Shown one piece after another: positions 1 through 8,423 of a stretch of 64,000 bases of DNA. The stretch comes from an uncultured Acetatifactor sp. (GTDB taxonomy: Bacteria; Bacillota; Clostridia; Lachnospirales; Lachnospiraceae): positions 12,561 through 76,560 of the forward strand of contig CAJUJN010000002.1 in assembly GCA_910586775.1 (NCBI GenBank). Reading direction: 5' to 3'. The number at the start of each line of letters is the position of its first letter. Positions within the stretch are counted from its first letter, which is position 1. A program made the translations under genes and the position numbers. Below the pieces are notes generated by a model. The model worked only from the letters and a program-made list of their open reading frames with translations, made no database searches and was not told where the DNA came from.

Positions 1-1361
1 GCTTCCGACTCCCTGAGACCTCCATAAAATCTCCCCAGCAAATCGGTAAGAAATGACATGTAATCCGACGATAACGTATTTAAAATCAATTCCTGATCCC
101 AAACGCTCCGTTTTCCTTTTGTCGCAAGAGACGGCTGCAGGAAGGGAACATAACAAATGCCCTGCTGGCGGCAGACAGCCTCCATGGTTCCGATATGCCC
201 CGCAAAAATCTCCCATGCAGGCCGGGGATCCGCCGTCCCCAATGTATATGCCTTTCGGTTATAGTGTTCGGATTCTTTTCCGCCCGCTCCCTGTAGCCCT
301 GCCATATAATCCAATATTTCCCTTTGATACGGATGTACAAACACATACTCCCGATCACAGTTGTTTGCATCGTTGAACCCGGTATAATGAACCACCGCAT
401 CCGGCTTCAGCGGGAGCACATCTCTCATCAGCTTTACAAGCTCCTGGGAAGATTTATAACCGGCACATCCCCCGTTCAATATCCTTACCCGGTAGCCATT
501 GTCTCTGAATTTGGCATATAAGAGATCCCCCCAGCACGGAAACGGATAGGCAATCCCGTCGGTTGCAGAACCGCCTAGCAGAACAATGGTAAAGGCATTT
601 TTCTCCCCCAGATCCGTAAATCCAGCCAGCCCCGGATTCTTCCCGTCTATGAAATTATAGCCCAGATGGGGATCTAATATATAGAGTTCCGCCGTACGCC
701 TGTTCGGCATGTACTCATAACACAGGTTGTAGTCGATTCTCTCCCGAAGACCTATCTTTTTTAATTTTTCTGTCTGCCGGCCCTTTGCCGCTGTCACAGC
801 CACCTTATATTCTTCCTTTTTCACATAAAAAAGATCATACACCGGCTTTACAGTCTTGCCATCCCACTCATATTCATTCTCTATATCATCTACGAAAAAA
901 TCTACCTCTACATCCAGCATGTACAGCGTACGCCGCAGCCTTTCCCCCTCCTCGTCGGCACCATAAATGATTATCTTCCTGTCGTAGGAATCCCGAATCA
1001 TCCAGTATATATATTCGCGTTTATATGCGGGCCGGATATCGCAGCCGTAAATATCCCTCCAAAAAACAAAATGCTCTCTTCCTGACTGCCTCAATCTGCT
1101 CTCAATCTCCCGGACATACTTTTCTTTTTCCACCGCAATAATAATATTGCAGTCCCTGTATTCGGTCAGTATTTCTTCAGGCGATACTACTTTTTTATTG
1201 AAAAAACACAGTCCCTGTATTTTCTCATTGGAGTCGCATACCAAGTCAATATAAATGCCCAGATCACACAGGGCAAGCAATGTCTGAAACCCCTTCTGAC
1301 CGGCGCCCCACAGTACATTCTTTTTCCCATTGTACAAAACAACTCCCGCTTCATACGTCAC
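1..1361 (-). CDS. Tandem Rossmann-like + SGNH/GDSL hydrolase protein (3' end beyond window)
   Basis: The reading frame is open from a GTG at 1361 to base 1, about 453 codons, so the C-terminus lies outside the window. GGAGG sits nine bases before the GTG. The first ~230 residues look like two consecutive nucleotide-binding-type folds: a strand followed by WGAGQKG near residue 16 and a second IIYGADEEG near residue 130. From about residue 258 an SGNH hydrolase follows, with block I GGSATDG (~263), a block II glycine in NGGCAGY, and block III GFND (~328). SGNH enzymes usually hydrolyse or transfer acyl esters on glycans or lipids; the N-terminal pair resembles sugar-nucleotide or PglD-type Rossmann domains. 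It is the last visible gene of a four-gene operon, 26 bases after the DUF4422 gene. Substrate unknown. The family call is fairly sure; the role in glycan acylation is inference. Confidence 0.72.
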   Translation of the reverse strand, partial: MTYEAGVVLYNGKKNVLWGAGQKGFQTLLALCDLGIYIDLVCDSNEKIQGLCFFNKKVVSPEEILTEYRDCNIIIAVEKEKYVREIESRLRQSGREHFVFWRDIYGCDIRPAYKREYIYWMIRDSYDRKIIIYGADEEGERLRRTLYMLDVEVDFFVDDIENEYEWDGKTVKPVYDLFYVKKEEYKVAVTAAKGRQTEKLKKIGLRERIDYNLCYEYMPNRRTAELYILDPHLGYNFIDGKNPGLAGFTDLGEKNAFTIVLLGGSATDGIAYPFPCWGDLLYAKFRDNGYRVRILNGGCAGYKSSQELVKLMRDVLPLKPDAVVHYTGFNDANNCDREYVFVHPYQREILDYMAGLQGAGGKESEHYNRKAYTLGTADPRPAWEIFAGHIGTMEAVCRQQGICYVPFLQPSLATKGKRSVWDQELILNTLSSDYMSFLTDLLGRFYGGLRESE

Positions 1362-1387
1362 CTGCTTCCACCTCCGTTCCTTCCATT

Positions 1388-2485
1388 TCAAAGCATACTT
1401 ATCACTTCCGAATATCGTATTTCATATCGTTCCCTGTTATGAACGAAGAAGATATTCATTAAATTCTCTCCATAGTATCCAAAAACCCTCTCTTCAATCT
1501 TGACCTTATTTCCCTGTTTAATCCTTGCGCACTCCTGTAATACCTGAAATAACCATGTATAATAGTGACAAAAAATCTCCTTTCTGGCAAAGATAAGGTT
1601 CCCGGCAATAAATGCCCTGTTCATAAAATATGTTCTGGCAGAATCTGTAAATTCCGGCGAAACACGCTCTATTGCTTCCATTATGACAGCAACTTCCGAC
1701 GGCACCATTGCCGCCATTTCATGCCTGAATATATGCGGAACCGGCAGAACCACATCCACTCCCGCTTCCGCAATCCGCTCAATTTCCTCATCACTGATAT
1801 CAAAGCCCCTGCTGTAATGACATAAGCCTACATACGCATTTTTCGTATCGTTCCTGTAGATCCAATATCCGGCCGTCAACTCGCAGAAAAACGCATTCCA
1901 TTTCGATATATTATCACCCACATCGTCTGTAACATCACAAATCCGCCTTGAAGTCAATGCGGCGCCGGCCTGTATATATTTCACATACCTTGACGTATAC
2001 GCCCTATTGGCCACATGCAGATTTCTGTCAGACGTAACCGCATAGATACATATGGGAATGTCAGGCTTTGTATCATGTTCTCTTCTCTGTGCCGCAAGCT
2101 CCCTTACCGTCATTCTTTGCGCTCCGAATACAGCGCAAGCCTCCTTACGCAAATTATCTACCGCTAAGATTGACTGCTGCGAACCTATTATATGCCGAAA
2201 GCCGGCCGCCGCCAAAATGTCCTTCATTTTGTCATGGGCATTATAGCAATGTGATATGACAACCAGTCCGTTTTCTTTACATCCGGCCTCTATCTGTTCA
2301 AATGTTTTTACCGGCTTTCCCAATAATTCATGCGGATTGTCCCGCTGCTCGCTTACTACAAAGCACAAAATATCTCTTTGATATCTTTTGATGTCCAAAT
2401 AGGTATCTACTGCATTCTGTTTCGCCCCAAAGATCATGATGCGCTCATATTTCTGTAAGCTTTCCGCCCACTCTGTCTTAAACAT
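1388..2485 (-). CDS. Rossmann-like domain + DUF4422 (glycosyltransferase-like) protein
   Basis: 365 residues. Residues ~12-110 form a Rossmann-like region starting IMIFGAKQNAVDTYLD, similar in layout to the N-terminus of the next gene in the operon. Residues ~135-360 match DUF4422, with YIQAGAALT, the GDNISKWNAFFCELTAGYW stretch and GLCHYSRGF, which are hallmarks of this family. DUF4422 proteins are found in capsule and exopolysaccharide clusters and are treated as glycosyltransferases, although few have been tested. The start ATG is 10 bases past the stop of the upstream gene and has GGGAGGGGG just before it. No signal peptide or membrane segment is seen, so a cytoplasmic role in glycan assembly is likely. 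Acceptor and donor sugars cannot be read from sequence. Confidence 0.8.
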   Translation of the reverse strand: MFKTEWAESLQKYERIMIFGAKQNAVDTYLDIKRYQRDILCFVVSEQRDNPHELLGKPVKTFEQIEAGCKENGLVVISHCYNAHDKMKDILAAAGFRHIIGSQQSILAVDNLRKEACAVFGAQRMTVRELAAQRREHDTKPDIPICIYAVTSDRNLHVANRAYTSRYVKYIQAGAALTSRRICDVTDDVGDNISKWNAFFCELTAGYWIYRNDTKNAYVGLCHYSRGFDISDEEIERIAEAGVDVVLPVPHIFRHEMAAMVPSEVAVIMEAIERVSPEFTDSARTYFMNRAFIAGNLIFARKEIFCHYYTWLFQVLQECARIKQGNKVKIEERVFGYYGENLMNIFFVHNRERYEIRYSEVISML

Positions 2486-2497
2486 ATGCCCCCTCCC

Positions 2498-5011
2498 TTA
2501 CAAAACTCCGTTTTCAGGAAGCGTTTCTCCCCCCAGATACTGCCCTGCTTTCCTGTCAAGATAATCATAGGTATCTTCCGTAAGCATCTTCTTCATATCC
2601 TCGAACTTTCGGCTCTTGTACAGTTTCCGCACAACAGACGCACTGATTGTCTCGCCGTCCCCCAAGGTTTTCCTTTGTATTTCTTCTACTTCAAGGCCGA
2701 ATACAGGCAGCACCTCCTTCATATACTCATTATATTGTCTGGTAACTGGGTCCAAGGGTTCCTCAGCCACAAATCGCTTCCGAATTCCCAAAACAGGAGC
2801 AATATAACTGGAAAAAACCCGAAGATCCACAATCGGCACTACCTTCATGTTATTTATGGCTGCGGAATGATCCCTCACCGCTTCCCGCTTAAAATAATCC
2901 GGAAATGTAACATGGGACGCTAACATCTTTCCGCTGGCGACCACACTGACATTGTCATATTTTTGACAATTTATACGTGCAATTTCAATTCTGTCCTCAA
3001 AACTGAAATAGGACATGTCCTCCTGTACAATAAAAACAAACAGATAGTCACAGTTCCGCAGCGCATGCTCAACCAAATACTGATGTCCTAATGTATATGG
3101 ATTGCAGTTCATGACAACGCATCCGATTGTCTTTGCGCCGAAAGGTATTTTCTCCTTTTCCTTCCGCAGCATATCCACATATTGGTGAAAGCCATATAAA
3201 TGCAAGTCTGAGACATCCGTTTTCAATATATCATAAATCTGATTCTTCTTTACCGGAGCGGCATCTGCCGACAGCAGAGATGCTTTGATCTGTCTGTAGA
3301 TACTGTCGGCGTATACCGCATTTCCTTTTCTGTTGCAGTGTACGGACTTATCAAAAAACATATCCGCCCTCTCCGGGATCGCGTCAAAATCCCCGCTGGG
3401 ATCCGTCACATTCGTAAACAGTGCTTTGACTCTTTCCACATTTTCATTGTAAACCATATTTATGATCATGTCTCCGGGCTTCAAATCCAGGGTCTTTAAC
3501 AGCTGACTCCCCTTATTGGAAGCCAGTACTCCCAGGTTTACCACCCTATATGAATACCCATCCTCCTTCAGTCTTTCCGCCAGCAATGAAGGAATCGTAT
3601 GGCTGTCTTCCACAAAGGGTCCAAATACATAACAGGGTCCTGTCAAGTATATGGTATGTGCGTATTTCTCCGGCTGGTTGCATGTCCTTCTGAATCCGTT
3701 TTCTATATTGATATATTTACTCTTATAATCACTGTACACCGTGATATCGTTTTCGAACCGTCGTTTTACAGGCCACAGATATCGTATCCCGCTCGCATAC
3801 TCGCCGGCCATTCCCTTCTCACAGTCTCCGCTGTACAGCAGCTCCAGGGCTTCCATATTTTCATTGTCAAGAAAGGCTTCCAGCGTTCCATACTTTTCAA
3901 ACCATTCTTTTTCGTGCCTGGTCAGTTTTGCATTTGCCGCGCCTGTAAAATTATATACCGGAATATCCCCGCCTGACAGCGACTCGTCTATCGTCCGCTG
4001 CTGCTCCAGCAAATCACAGAAAATAAAACCGACATAATCATCGGCGCTTCCCCTTATTCCGTTCACTAGGCAACTGGCCTGCATGGTGGATACACTGCCG
4101 GTGTCCGTCAGCGAAACCGGAATCCCTTCTCGTTTCATATAATCATAAAAATATTTCGTCATCAGACTGTTGGCCTGAAATTTAATGTCCTCCATTCCCA
4201 CATCGTCCACGAAATGGCAGAGTCTGTATACGGACGTCTCTGTTATTCTAATCATCCTGGTAAACTCTTCATTTTCAACCAAATAAGAGAACTCCGCCAT
4301 AAACTTGTCCGGACTGTATACGAATGTAACGCCCAGCTGCTTCAGCAGCAGCCTTCTGTTCCCCTGTCCCAAGTCAAAAATGACGCTTGTCTTTCTCTCA
4401 TCCTGACAATGATTCTCATTTTTAAGAATTTCTTCTATATAAGTCAGATATTCATCTCCTGATAGAAAAGATACCTTGATTTTCCCGCCAAACAAAGAAA
4501 AAAATCTTTGAAATTCCTGACAATCCCAGGCATACACCCTGGTCTTCTCCATAATATGATAAAAAGCATCCAGTTCCTTTTGCAGATATACAGATTCCTT
4601 GTACTGATTCACTTTTTCCAGTAAATCCTCTATCTTTTTTCCGTGAACCATTTCGCTCTCAAAATTCAGATTCAAATCCGTAATATACCCGACAACCCTC
4701 TGCGCCTCATCTATGACTGGAATATCGGATCTGATGTTATATTTATTATAAATTGCTTCCGCCTCGGAAAGCATGCAATCCGCAGACGTACTCTTTACAA
4801 AAAGAAAATTCCTGTTAACAGCCTCTTGTACTTGATTCAGATTCTTGATAAAATTTCCTAATGTAATAATTCCCTTCAGTTTTTCGTTGTCATCAACCAG
4901 AAATAACACCTTTCTGTCAGTCTGGAAAAAAAAACGGAATACCCCTTCCTGCGACAAATCAGCTTCACTCAATTTCGTAAATTCTGTTATAAACCTTAAC
5001 GCTCTCTCCAC
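2498..5011 (-). CDS. CBS pair + SGNH-like + citrate-lyase-ligase-like nucleotidyltransferase fusion
   Basis: 837 residues from a GTG preceded by AGGAG at six bases. Residues ~1-125 resemble a CBS pair (VLFLVDDNEKLKGIITLGNF and IPVIDEAQRVVGYITD), a module that usually senses adenosine nucleotides. The middle (~130-440) is unrecognised. Residues ~450-580 look SGNH-like: a strand into TGPCYVFG, then NLGV, and a late HCNRKGNAVYADSI resembling the block V His. The C-terminus (~625-815) is a nucleotidyltransferase of the CitC type with NPYTLGHQYLVEHAL (~636), the HxGH-like ATP site, and a late ISASVVRKL resembling the ISxSxxR motif. CitC adenylates acetate to charge citrate lyase, but there are no citrate lyase genes here, so a different acyl or nucleotidyl transfer is likely. 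The gene is co-transcribed with DUF4422 and SGNH proteins. Domain calls are moderately sure; overall function is unknown. Confidence 0.7.
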   Translation of the reverse strand: MERALRFITEFTKLSEADLSQEGVFRFFFQTDRKVLFLVDDNEKLKGIITLGNFIKNLNQVQEAVNRNFLFVKSTSADCMLSEAEAIYNKYNIRSDIPVIDEAQRVVGYITDLNLNFESEMVHGKKIEDLLEKVNQYKESVYLQKELDAFYHIMEKTRVYAWDCQEFQRFFSLFGGKIKVSFLSGDEYLTYIEEILKNENHCQDERKTSVIFDLGQGNRRLLLKQLGVTFVYSPDKFMAEFSYLVENEEFTRMIRITETSVYRLCHFVDDVGMEDIKFQANSLMTKYFYDYMKREGIPVSLTDTGSVSTMQASCLVNGIRGSADDYVGFIFCDLLEQQRTIDESLSGGDIPVYNFTGAANAKLTRHEKEWFEKYGTLEAFLDNENMEALELLYSGDCEKGMAGEYASGIRYLWPVKRRFENDITVYSDYKSKYINIENGFRRTCNQPEKYAHTIYLTGPCYVFGPFVEDSHTIPSLLAERLKEDGYSYRVVNLGVLASNKGSQLLKTLDLKPGDMIINMVYNENVERVKALFTNVTDPSGDFDAIPERADMFFDKSVHCNRKGNAVYADSIYRQIKASLLSADAAPVKKNQIYDILKTDVSDLHLYGFHQYVDMLRKEKEKIPFGAKTIGCVVMNCNPYTLGHQYLVEHALRNCDYLFVFIVQEDMSYFSFEDRIEIARINCQKYDNVSVVASGKMLASHVTFPDYFKREAVRDHSAAINNMKVVPIVDLRVFSSYIAPVLGIRKRFVAEEPLDPVTRQYNEYMKEVLPVFGLEVEEIQRKTLGDGETISASVVRKLYKSRKFEDMKKMLTEDTYDYLDRKAGQYLGGETLPENGVL

Positions 5012-5029
5012 ACATATCTCCTATCTTCT

Positions 5030-6253
5030 CTATGCCTGCATATCTCCTTCTGAAACAAGCGCATGGTATATTCTGTTTCCTGTTTCCTCCCTATATCCGT
5101 TTTGGTCTTTCTCTGTGTCTTCGTCCAAAGCATCCAGGATACCCAGCATGTATACCAGTGAATTTTCCCTGCTTTCCCTGATTCCCTCACTGCAGACCCT
5201 TTCCGTGAACTCTGCTCTGCGCACGGTCTCCATCCGCAGCCTGTCCTGTTCCGACATATACAATTTACATGCGGACATACTTCCAAACTCCAAATCATAT
5301 GTGATAAGGCGATGGCTGTTCCCTGTAAATACATATAGTTTTGTTTCCGCTGAAGTACAGGCAATATAAAGCGGAGTGTCCCCCATGAATCGTTTCTCGT
5401 CTTCAAACAACTCTGTTGCCGCCACCTTATCTGTCCTGGTATCGATTTGATATCCCTGATCGCTTTTAGAAGGTAATAAATATATGATATGATCTACATA
5501 CTGCAATGGATATAAGACAATCTCATCTTCAGCGGACACCGGCACATGAATGTTTTTGATTTCTTCTTCCTCAGACTCCAGCCTTCTTTTTGCGACAGTG
5601 CCATCCGCCGATATCAGATAAAAATAAGGTTCTGTATAGAAGATACCGCTGTGCCTGCATAAACGGGATGTCGGCGGCGTCTTTATCATGCGGGATGTTT
5701 CCGTGACCGTGTCTACTATGACAACCGCGTCCGCGCACATACACGGAAGCACCAATTCCTGGCCCGCCAGTACCGTTTCCCGAAAATAACCCCAGTCCCC
5801 TACACGGATACGCTCAATTTCCCCTATCCAGTCATCAATGCAGGTAAATTTTCCTGTGCCTATATCAAGCACCAGAATACCGGGATAAAAAAAAGGCAGG
5901 AAATACACTTTCTTTTCCGTGGAAACCACATTAAAAAATTTAGCCTGCTTCCAGCACCGCCCGTTTTCAATATTAGGCAAAGCAACGGCAATTTTCCGAA
6001 ACTGCCCCGTTTCCGTGTCATACGCCGCAATTTCATTGGCTGCAAAGGGCGCAAAATACAATTTTCCGTTACACTTGGCCATGGCGCTGTATAAACCGTA
6101 CTGCAGGATTCCTTCTCCCGGAAAGCTTCCTATCAGCTCCGGTTCCCTGTTATCCGTATCCATCCGGAACAAGGCGTTATAATCCCGCGCCGTAAACCAC
6201 AGATGCGCTCCGTCATGATATAAATTCTCAAATATCAGCTCCTTTTCCAACAT
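5030..6253 (-). CDS. Predicted beta-propeller protein of unknown function
   Basis: 407 residues from ATG 6253, which has GGGAGG directly upstream; a GTG four codons earlier (6265) lies inside that Shine-Dalgarno region and is less likely. The protein carries at least five spaced repeats of the kind GKLYFAPF...YDTETGQF, KVYFLPFF...LDIGTGKF, KLYVFTGNSHRLITYDLEFG, which is how beta-propeller blades (kelch/YVTN-like) read. There is no signal peptide, so it is probably cytoplasmic. It is the first gene of the operon and is followed 18 bases later by the CBS/SGNH/CitC-like gene. Such propellers may act as binding scaffolds. No catalytic motif is visible and no precise family is recognised. It lies only ~40 bases past the terminator of the upstream gene with no good promoter in between, so read-through from 7420 is possible. 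Confidence 0.65.
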   Translation of the reverse strand: MLEKELIFENLYHDGAHLWFTARDYNALFRMDTDNREPELIGSFPGEGILQYGLYSAMAKCNGKLYFAPFAANEIAAYDTETGQFRKIAVALPNIENGRCWKQAKFFNVVSTEKKVYFLPFFYPGILVLDIGTGKFTCIDDWIGEIERIRVGDWGYFRETVLAGQELVLPCMCADAVVIVDTVTETSRMIKTPPTSRLCRHSGIFYTEPYFYLISADGTVAKRRLESEEEEIKNIHVPVSAEDEIVLYPLQYVDHIIYLLPSKSDQGYQIDTRTDKVAATELFEDEKRFMGDTPLYIACTSAETKLYVFTGNSHRLITYDLEFGSMSACKLYMSEQDRLRMETVRRAEFTERVCSEGIRESRENSLVYMLGILDALDEDTEKDQNGYREETGNRIYHALVSEGDMQA

Positions 6254-6293
6254 GAAGCCTCCCACTTCTGTCTAAACATTTTTCTTGAGAAAG

Positions 6294-6324
6294 AAAAACA
6301 GGTGCGGCAGAAACACCTGTTTTT
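6294..6324 (-). terminator. Rho-independent terminator after the exported-protein genes
   Basis: Perfect 11-bp inverted repeat (AAAAACAGGTG at 6294-6304 with CACCTGTTTTT at 6314-6324) around a nine-base loop. On the minus strand the stem ends in a T-run, as expected after the gene ending at 6353. The A/T ends make it work in both directions. It separates the exported-protein genes from the operon that starts at 6253, unless it is leaky. Confidence 0.85.
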
Positions 6325-6352
6325 CCTTTGCATGTTCATGTAAGCAAACGTA

Positions 6353-7420
6353 TTAGTTTACTGTCAGCTTTGTCGTAACTATACGCCCGTCGGACAATGC
6401 GATAACCAGATCCTGGGTCTTACCCTTGAAATCATCTCCTGCAAGGAATGACAGAACGGCATCATCCTTCTTCAGTGTGATTACTCCAGTTCCAGAGGTA
6501 GTAGTATAATCTACTGTAAACTGTGCGTTTTCAAAAAGGAAATCTCCGTATGCGCTGTCATTGTGCAGAGCCATTGCCGTAACAGTAGCCTCTCCGATGC
6601 CAGCAACCGAAATATTCAGATCCGTAGCGCTGGCTCCGGATGTATGTGTCACTGCTGCAACTGTAGGGTTTGTCAAGTTACGAGGCTTGCTTGCCCGGAT
6701 ATCATAAGTCACATTGACAGTGAGATCCGTGGTCTTCCAGTCTGCATTGGCATTTACCACACCGGTTACGGCAAAGGAACCTACCGTCGGTGTTACCTTT
6801 GTTGCATCGGTAGAGAAGTTAGCGCCTGCTGTGGTATCTGTAGTTGCCGGTCCAGCAATGTCCACAGACAGCAATGCGCCATACTTTGTGATCGTTGCCG
6901 ACTTTGTAACACTATTGTATTCTGCATCTGTCTTATGAGTATACTTACTCAAATCCAGATGCTTGTCAGCAGTGAATGCACCAGCTGCCGGATCTACCGT
7001 AGCAGCCGTATTTGCCTGTGAAAGAGTAAGATAAACTTTCTTTACCGTAGAAGTCTCGCTTGCTGTAAATGTATTATATTCCGTGATAACGCCCTCACCC
7101 TTGGATGCGATTGTCGCCTGGATTGTTGCAGTCACAGGGATCGCCTTATCGGCCTCCACATCCACGGAACCATTTACAATATCAATGCTGTTGGATGCAA
7201 TTGCAAATCTTCCAACAGTCTTATCCGTAGTAGAGGTCGTATCCACAAGCGGATTCACCTTGATATCCATTTTGGTGGGAACGCTCACCGTCAGTACAGG
7301 TGCATAAATGTCAAATGACGTGTCAAAGGAACCCTTGTTGTCTGCCGCAGACACTGCACACGGCACGCACATTGCTACAGCCATAGCTGTTGCAGCCATT
7401 TTCTTCATCTTGAATTTCAT
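6353..7420 (-). CDS. Secreted surface protein of unknown function
   Basis: 355 residues, with GGAGG nine bases before the ATG. A signal peptide is clear: KFKMKKM, then a hydrophobic core (AATAMAVAMCVPCAVSA) with a likely cleavage after SAA. The mature part is rich in Thr, Ala, Ser and Val and starts with an APVLTVSVPTKMDIKVNP segment, a pattern seen at the start of beta-sandwich surface proteins of Lachnospiraceae. No LPxTG, membrane anchor or enzyme motif is present, so it may be released or held by partners. It is the last of three exported proteins (9515 to 6353) and is followed by a strong terminator. It may be the major secreted subunit of the set, with the membrane protein just upstream as a partner; that is inference. 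Confidence 0.7.
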   Translation of the reverse strand: MKFKMKKMAATAMAVAMCVPCAVSAADNKGSFDTSFDIYAPVLTVSVPTKMDIKVNPLVDTTSTTDKTVGRFAIASNSIDIVNGSVDVEADKAIPVTATIQATIASKGEGVITEYNTFTASETSTVKKVYLTLSQANTAATVDPAAGAFTADKHLDLSKYTHKTDAEYNSVTKSATITKYGALLSVDIAGPATTDTTAGANFSTDATKVTPTVGSFAVTGVVNANADWKTTDLTVNVTYDIRASKPRNLTNPTVAAVTHTSGASATDLNISVAGIGEATVTAMALHNDSAYGDFLFENAQFTVDYTTTSGTGVITLKKDDAVLSFLAGDDFKGKTQDLVIALSDGRIVTTKLTVN

Positions 7421-7542
7421 TCTTCCATACCTCCATGTATGTTTGATTTATATATATATCACAGATAGTCCTGCAGTATCTGCCCTTCCTGGCATTCCTA
7501 CCTGTGTACATACCGGCTTTATCTGTTGTCCTGCTTCCCGTA

Positions 7543-8070
7543 CTATTGCGGGGGAAGAAACATCAGGCTCACGGCAAAGGAAACCGTTGAAAGCTCTTTC
7601 TCCGGATCTTCATCATCCAGGAGATGAAACGTACAGGTTGCCTCATAATCCCCATCCGGCAGCGCCTGGTCCAATTCCAGCTGGTCCAGCCTGGTTCCTA
7701 CCGGGAGAACAGGCGAGCTATATAACAATGTCTGTTCTTCATCATTCAGATACACCTCAAAATAGCATTCATATACATTACTTGCGGAATTGCCTATAAC
7801 GGCGTTATTTGATATGGGGCTGCCTGACGGGAAAGTCCACACCATATTCATGTCTGTGGTAAACCTGGCATCCGAAGCCTTTGAGTCCGAAGCCTCATTC
7901 CCTACCGCAAGTCCTTCCGAAATCCGTCGATCCTGTGTCGGCGCTTCTTCCGGCTTATTCATCAATTGATAGATTACAACTCCCAGCACGCCTATTACCA
8001 CCACCATGGCTGTGATGAGAACGGCAATCAGTATTTTCATCTTTGGCTTACTTTTTTCCACCTTTTTCAT
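7543..8070 (-). CDS. Single-pass membrane-anchored extracytoplasmic protein
   Basis: 175 residues. A basic N-terminus (MKKVEKSKPKMK) is followed by one hydrophobic segment at ~12-36 (ILIAVLITAMVVVIGVLGVV) without a cleavage site, so the protein is probably anchored with its C-terminal ~135 residues outside. The outer part contains YECYFEVYLNDEEQTLLYSS and a GDYEATCTFHLLD segment, which look like a small beta-sandwich. I recognise this as a recurring Lachnospiraceae hypothetical protein next to exported proteins with VLTVSVPT segments, but know no function. AAGGAG precedes the ATG. It lies 122 bases upstream of the secreted protein gene, and both are probably transcribed from the promoter at 8310-8339. 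Confidence 0.65.
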   Translation of the reverse strand: MKKVEKSKPKMKILIAVLITAMVVVIGVLGVVIYQLMNKPEEAPTQDRRISEGLAVGNEASDSKASDARFTTDMNMVWTFPSGSPISNNAVIGNSASNVYECYFEVYLNDEEQTLLYSSPVLPVGTRLDQLELDQALPDGDYEATCTFHLLDDEDPEKELSTVSFAVSLMFLPPQ

Positions 8071-8423
8071 CCTCTCCTTCTGTAAACATATTTTGTGAAC
8101 ATACCGTAGCTGACGCTCTTTCCGGTCTTACCACTCCCGGGTTCACATTATGTAATATAATATATATACTTTAAAAATAAAACTTAGACAATAGAAATCC
8201 GCATAGCCTGTTTACACCTTCTTCCTTATGCTTTCTTAGACTACACGGACTATTCTCAATCTAACTGTAACTCCATTCAAACTTTACATCGGCAGATTCC
8301 GCTCAAAACATTATACCTGAAAACCGAATTTTTTTGCAATGCCGAAGTTACTTCCCGGTCCTGGCATTTTCGGGTTACAATACCGCCATTTGGATTTATA
8401 TTCCGATTCTCTGCAGAACTGAC
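8071..8423 (-). other. 353-base intergenic leader with a promoter and an inverted repeat
   Basis: No gene is seen. It holds the promoter at 8310-8339 and then a ~230-base leader of the 8070 gene. Within the leader, GTGAAC (8095-8100) and GTTCAC (8141-8146) can pair around ~40 bases that also hold two CCGG tetranucleotides, so some RNA structure is likely. I compared it by eye with c-di-GMP, SAM and other common riboswitch cores and found no match. Confidence 0.4.
8310..8339 (-). promoter_or_regulatory. Sigma-A promoter before the membrane-anchored protein gene
   Basis: On the minus strand, TTGCAA (8339-8334), 18 bases, then TATAAT (8315-8310). The predicted start near 8303 gives a long leader for the genes at 8070 and 7420. 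Confidence 0.6.

Noticed and set aside
8071..8303. Riboswitch in the long leader before the membrane-anchored protein
   Set aside because: No match by eye to c-di-GMP-I/II or other common cores; only a 6-bp stem. A covariance search would be needed to reopen this.
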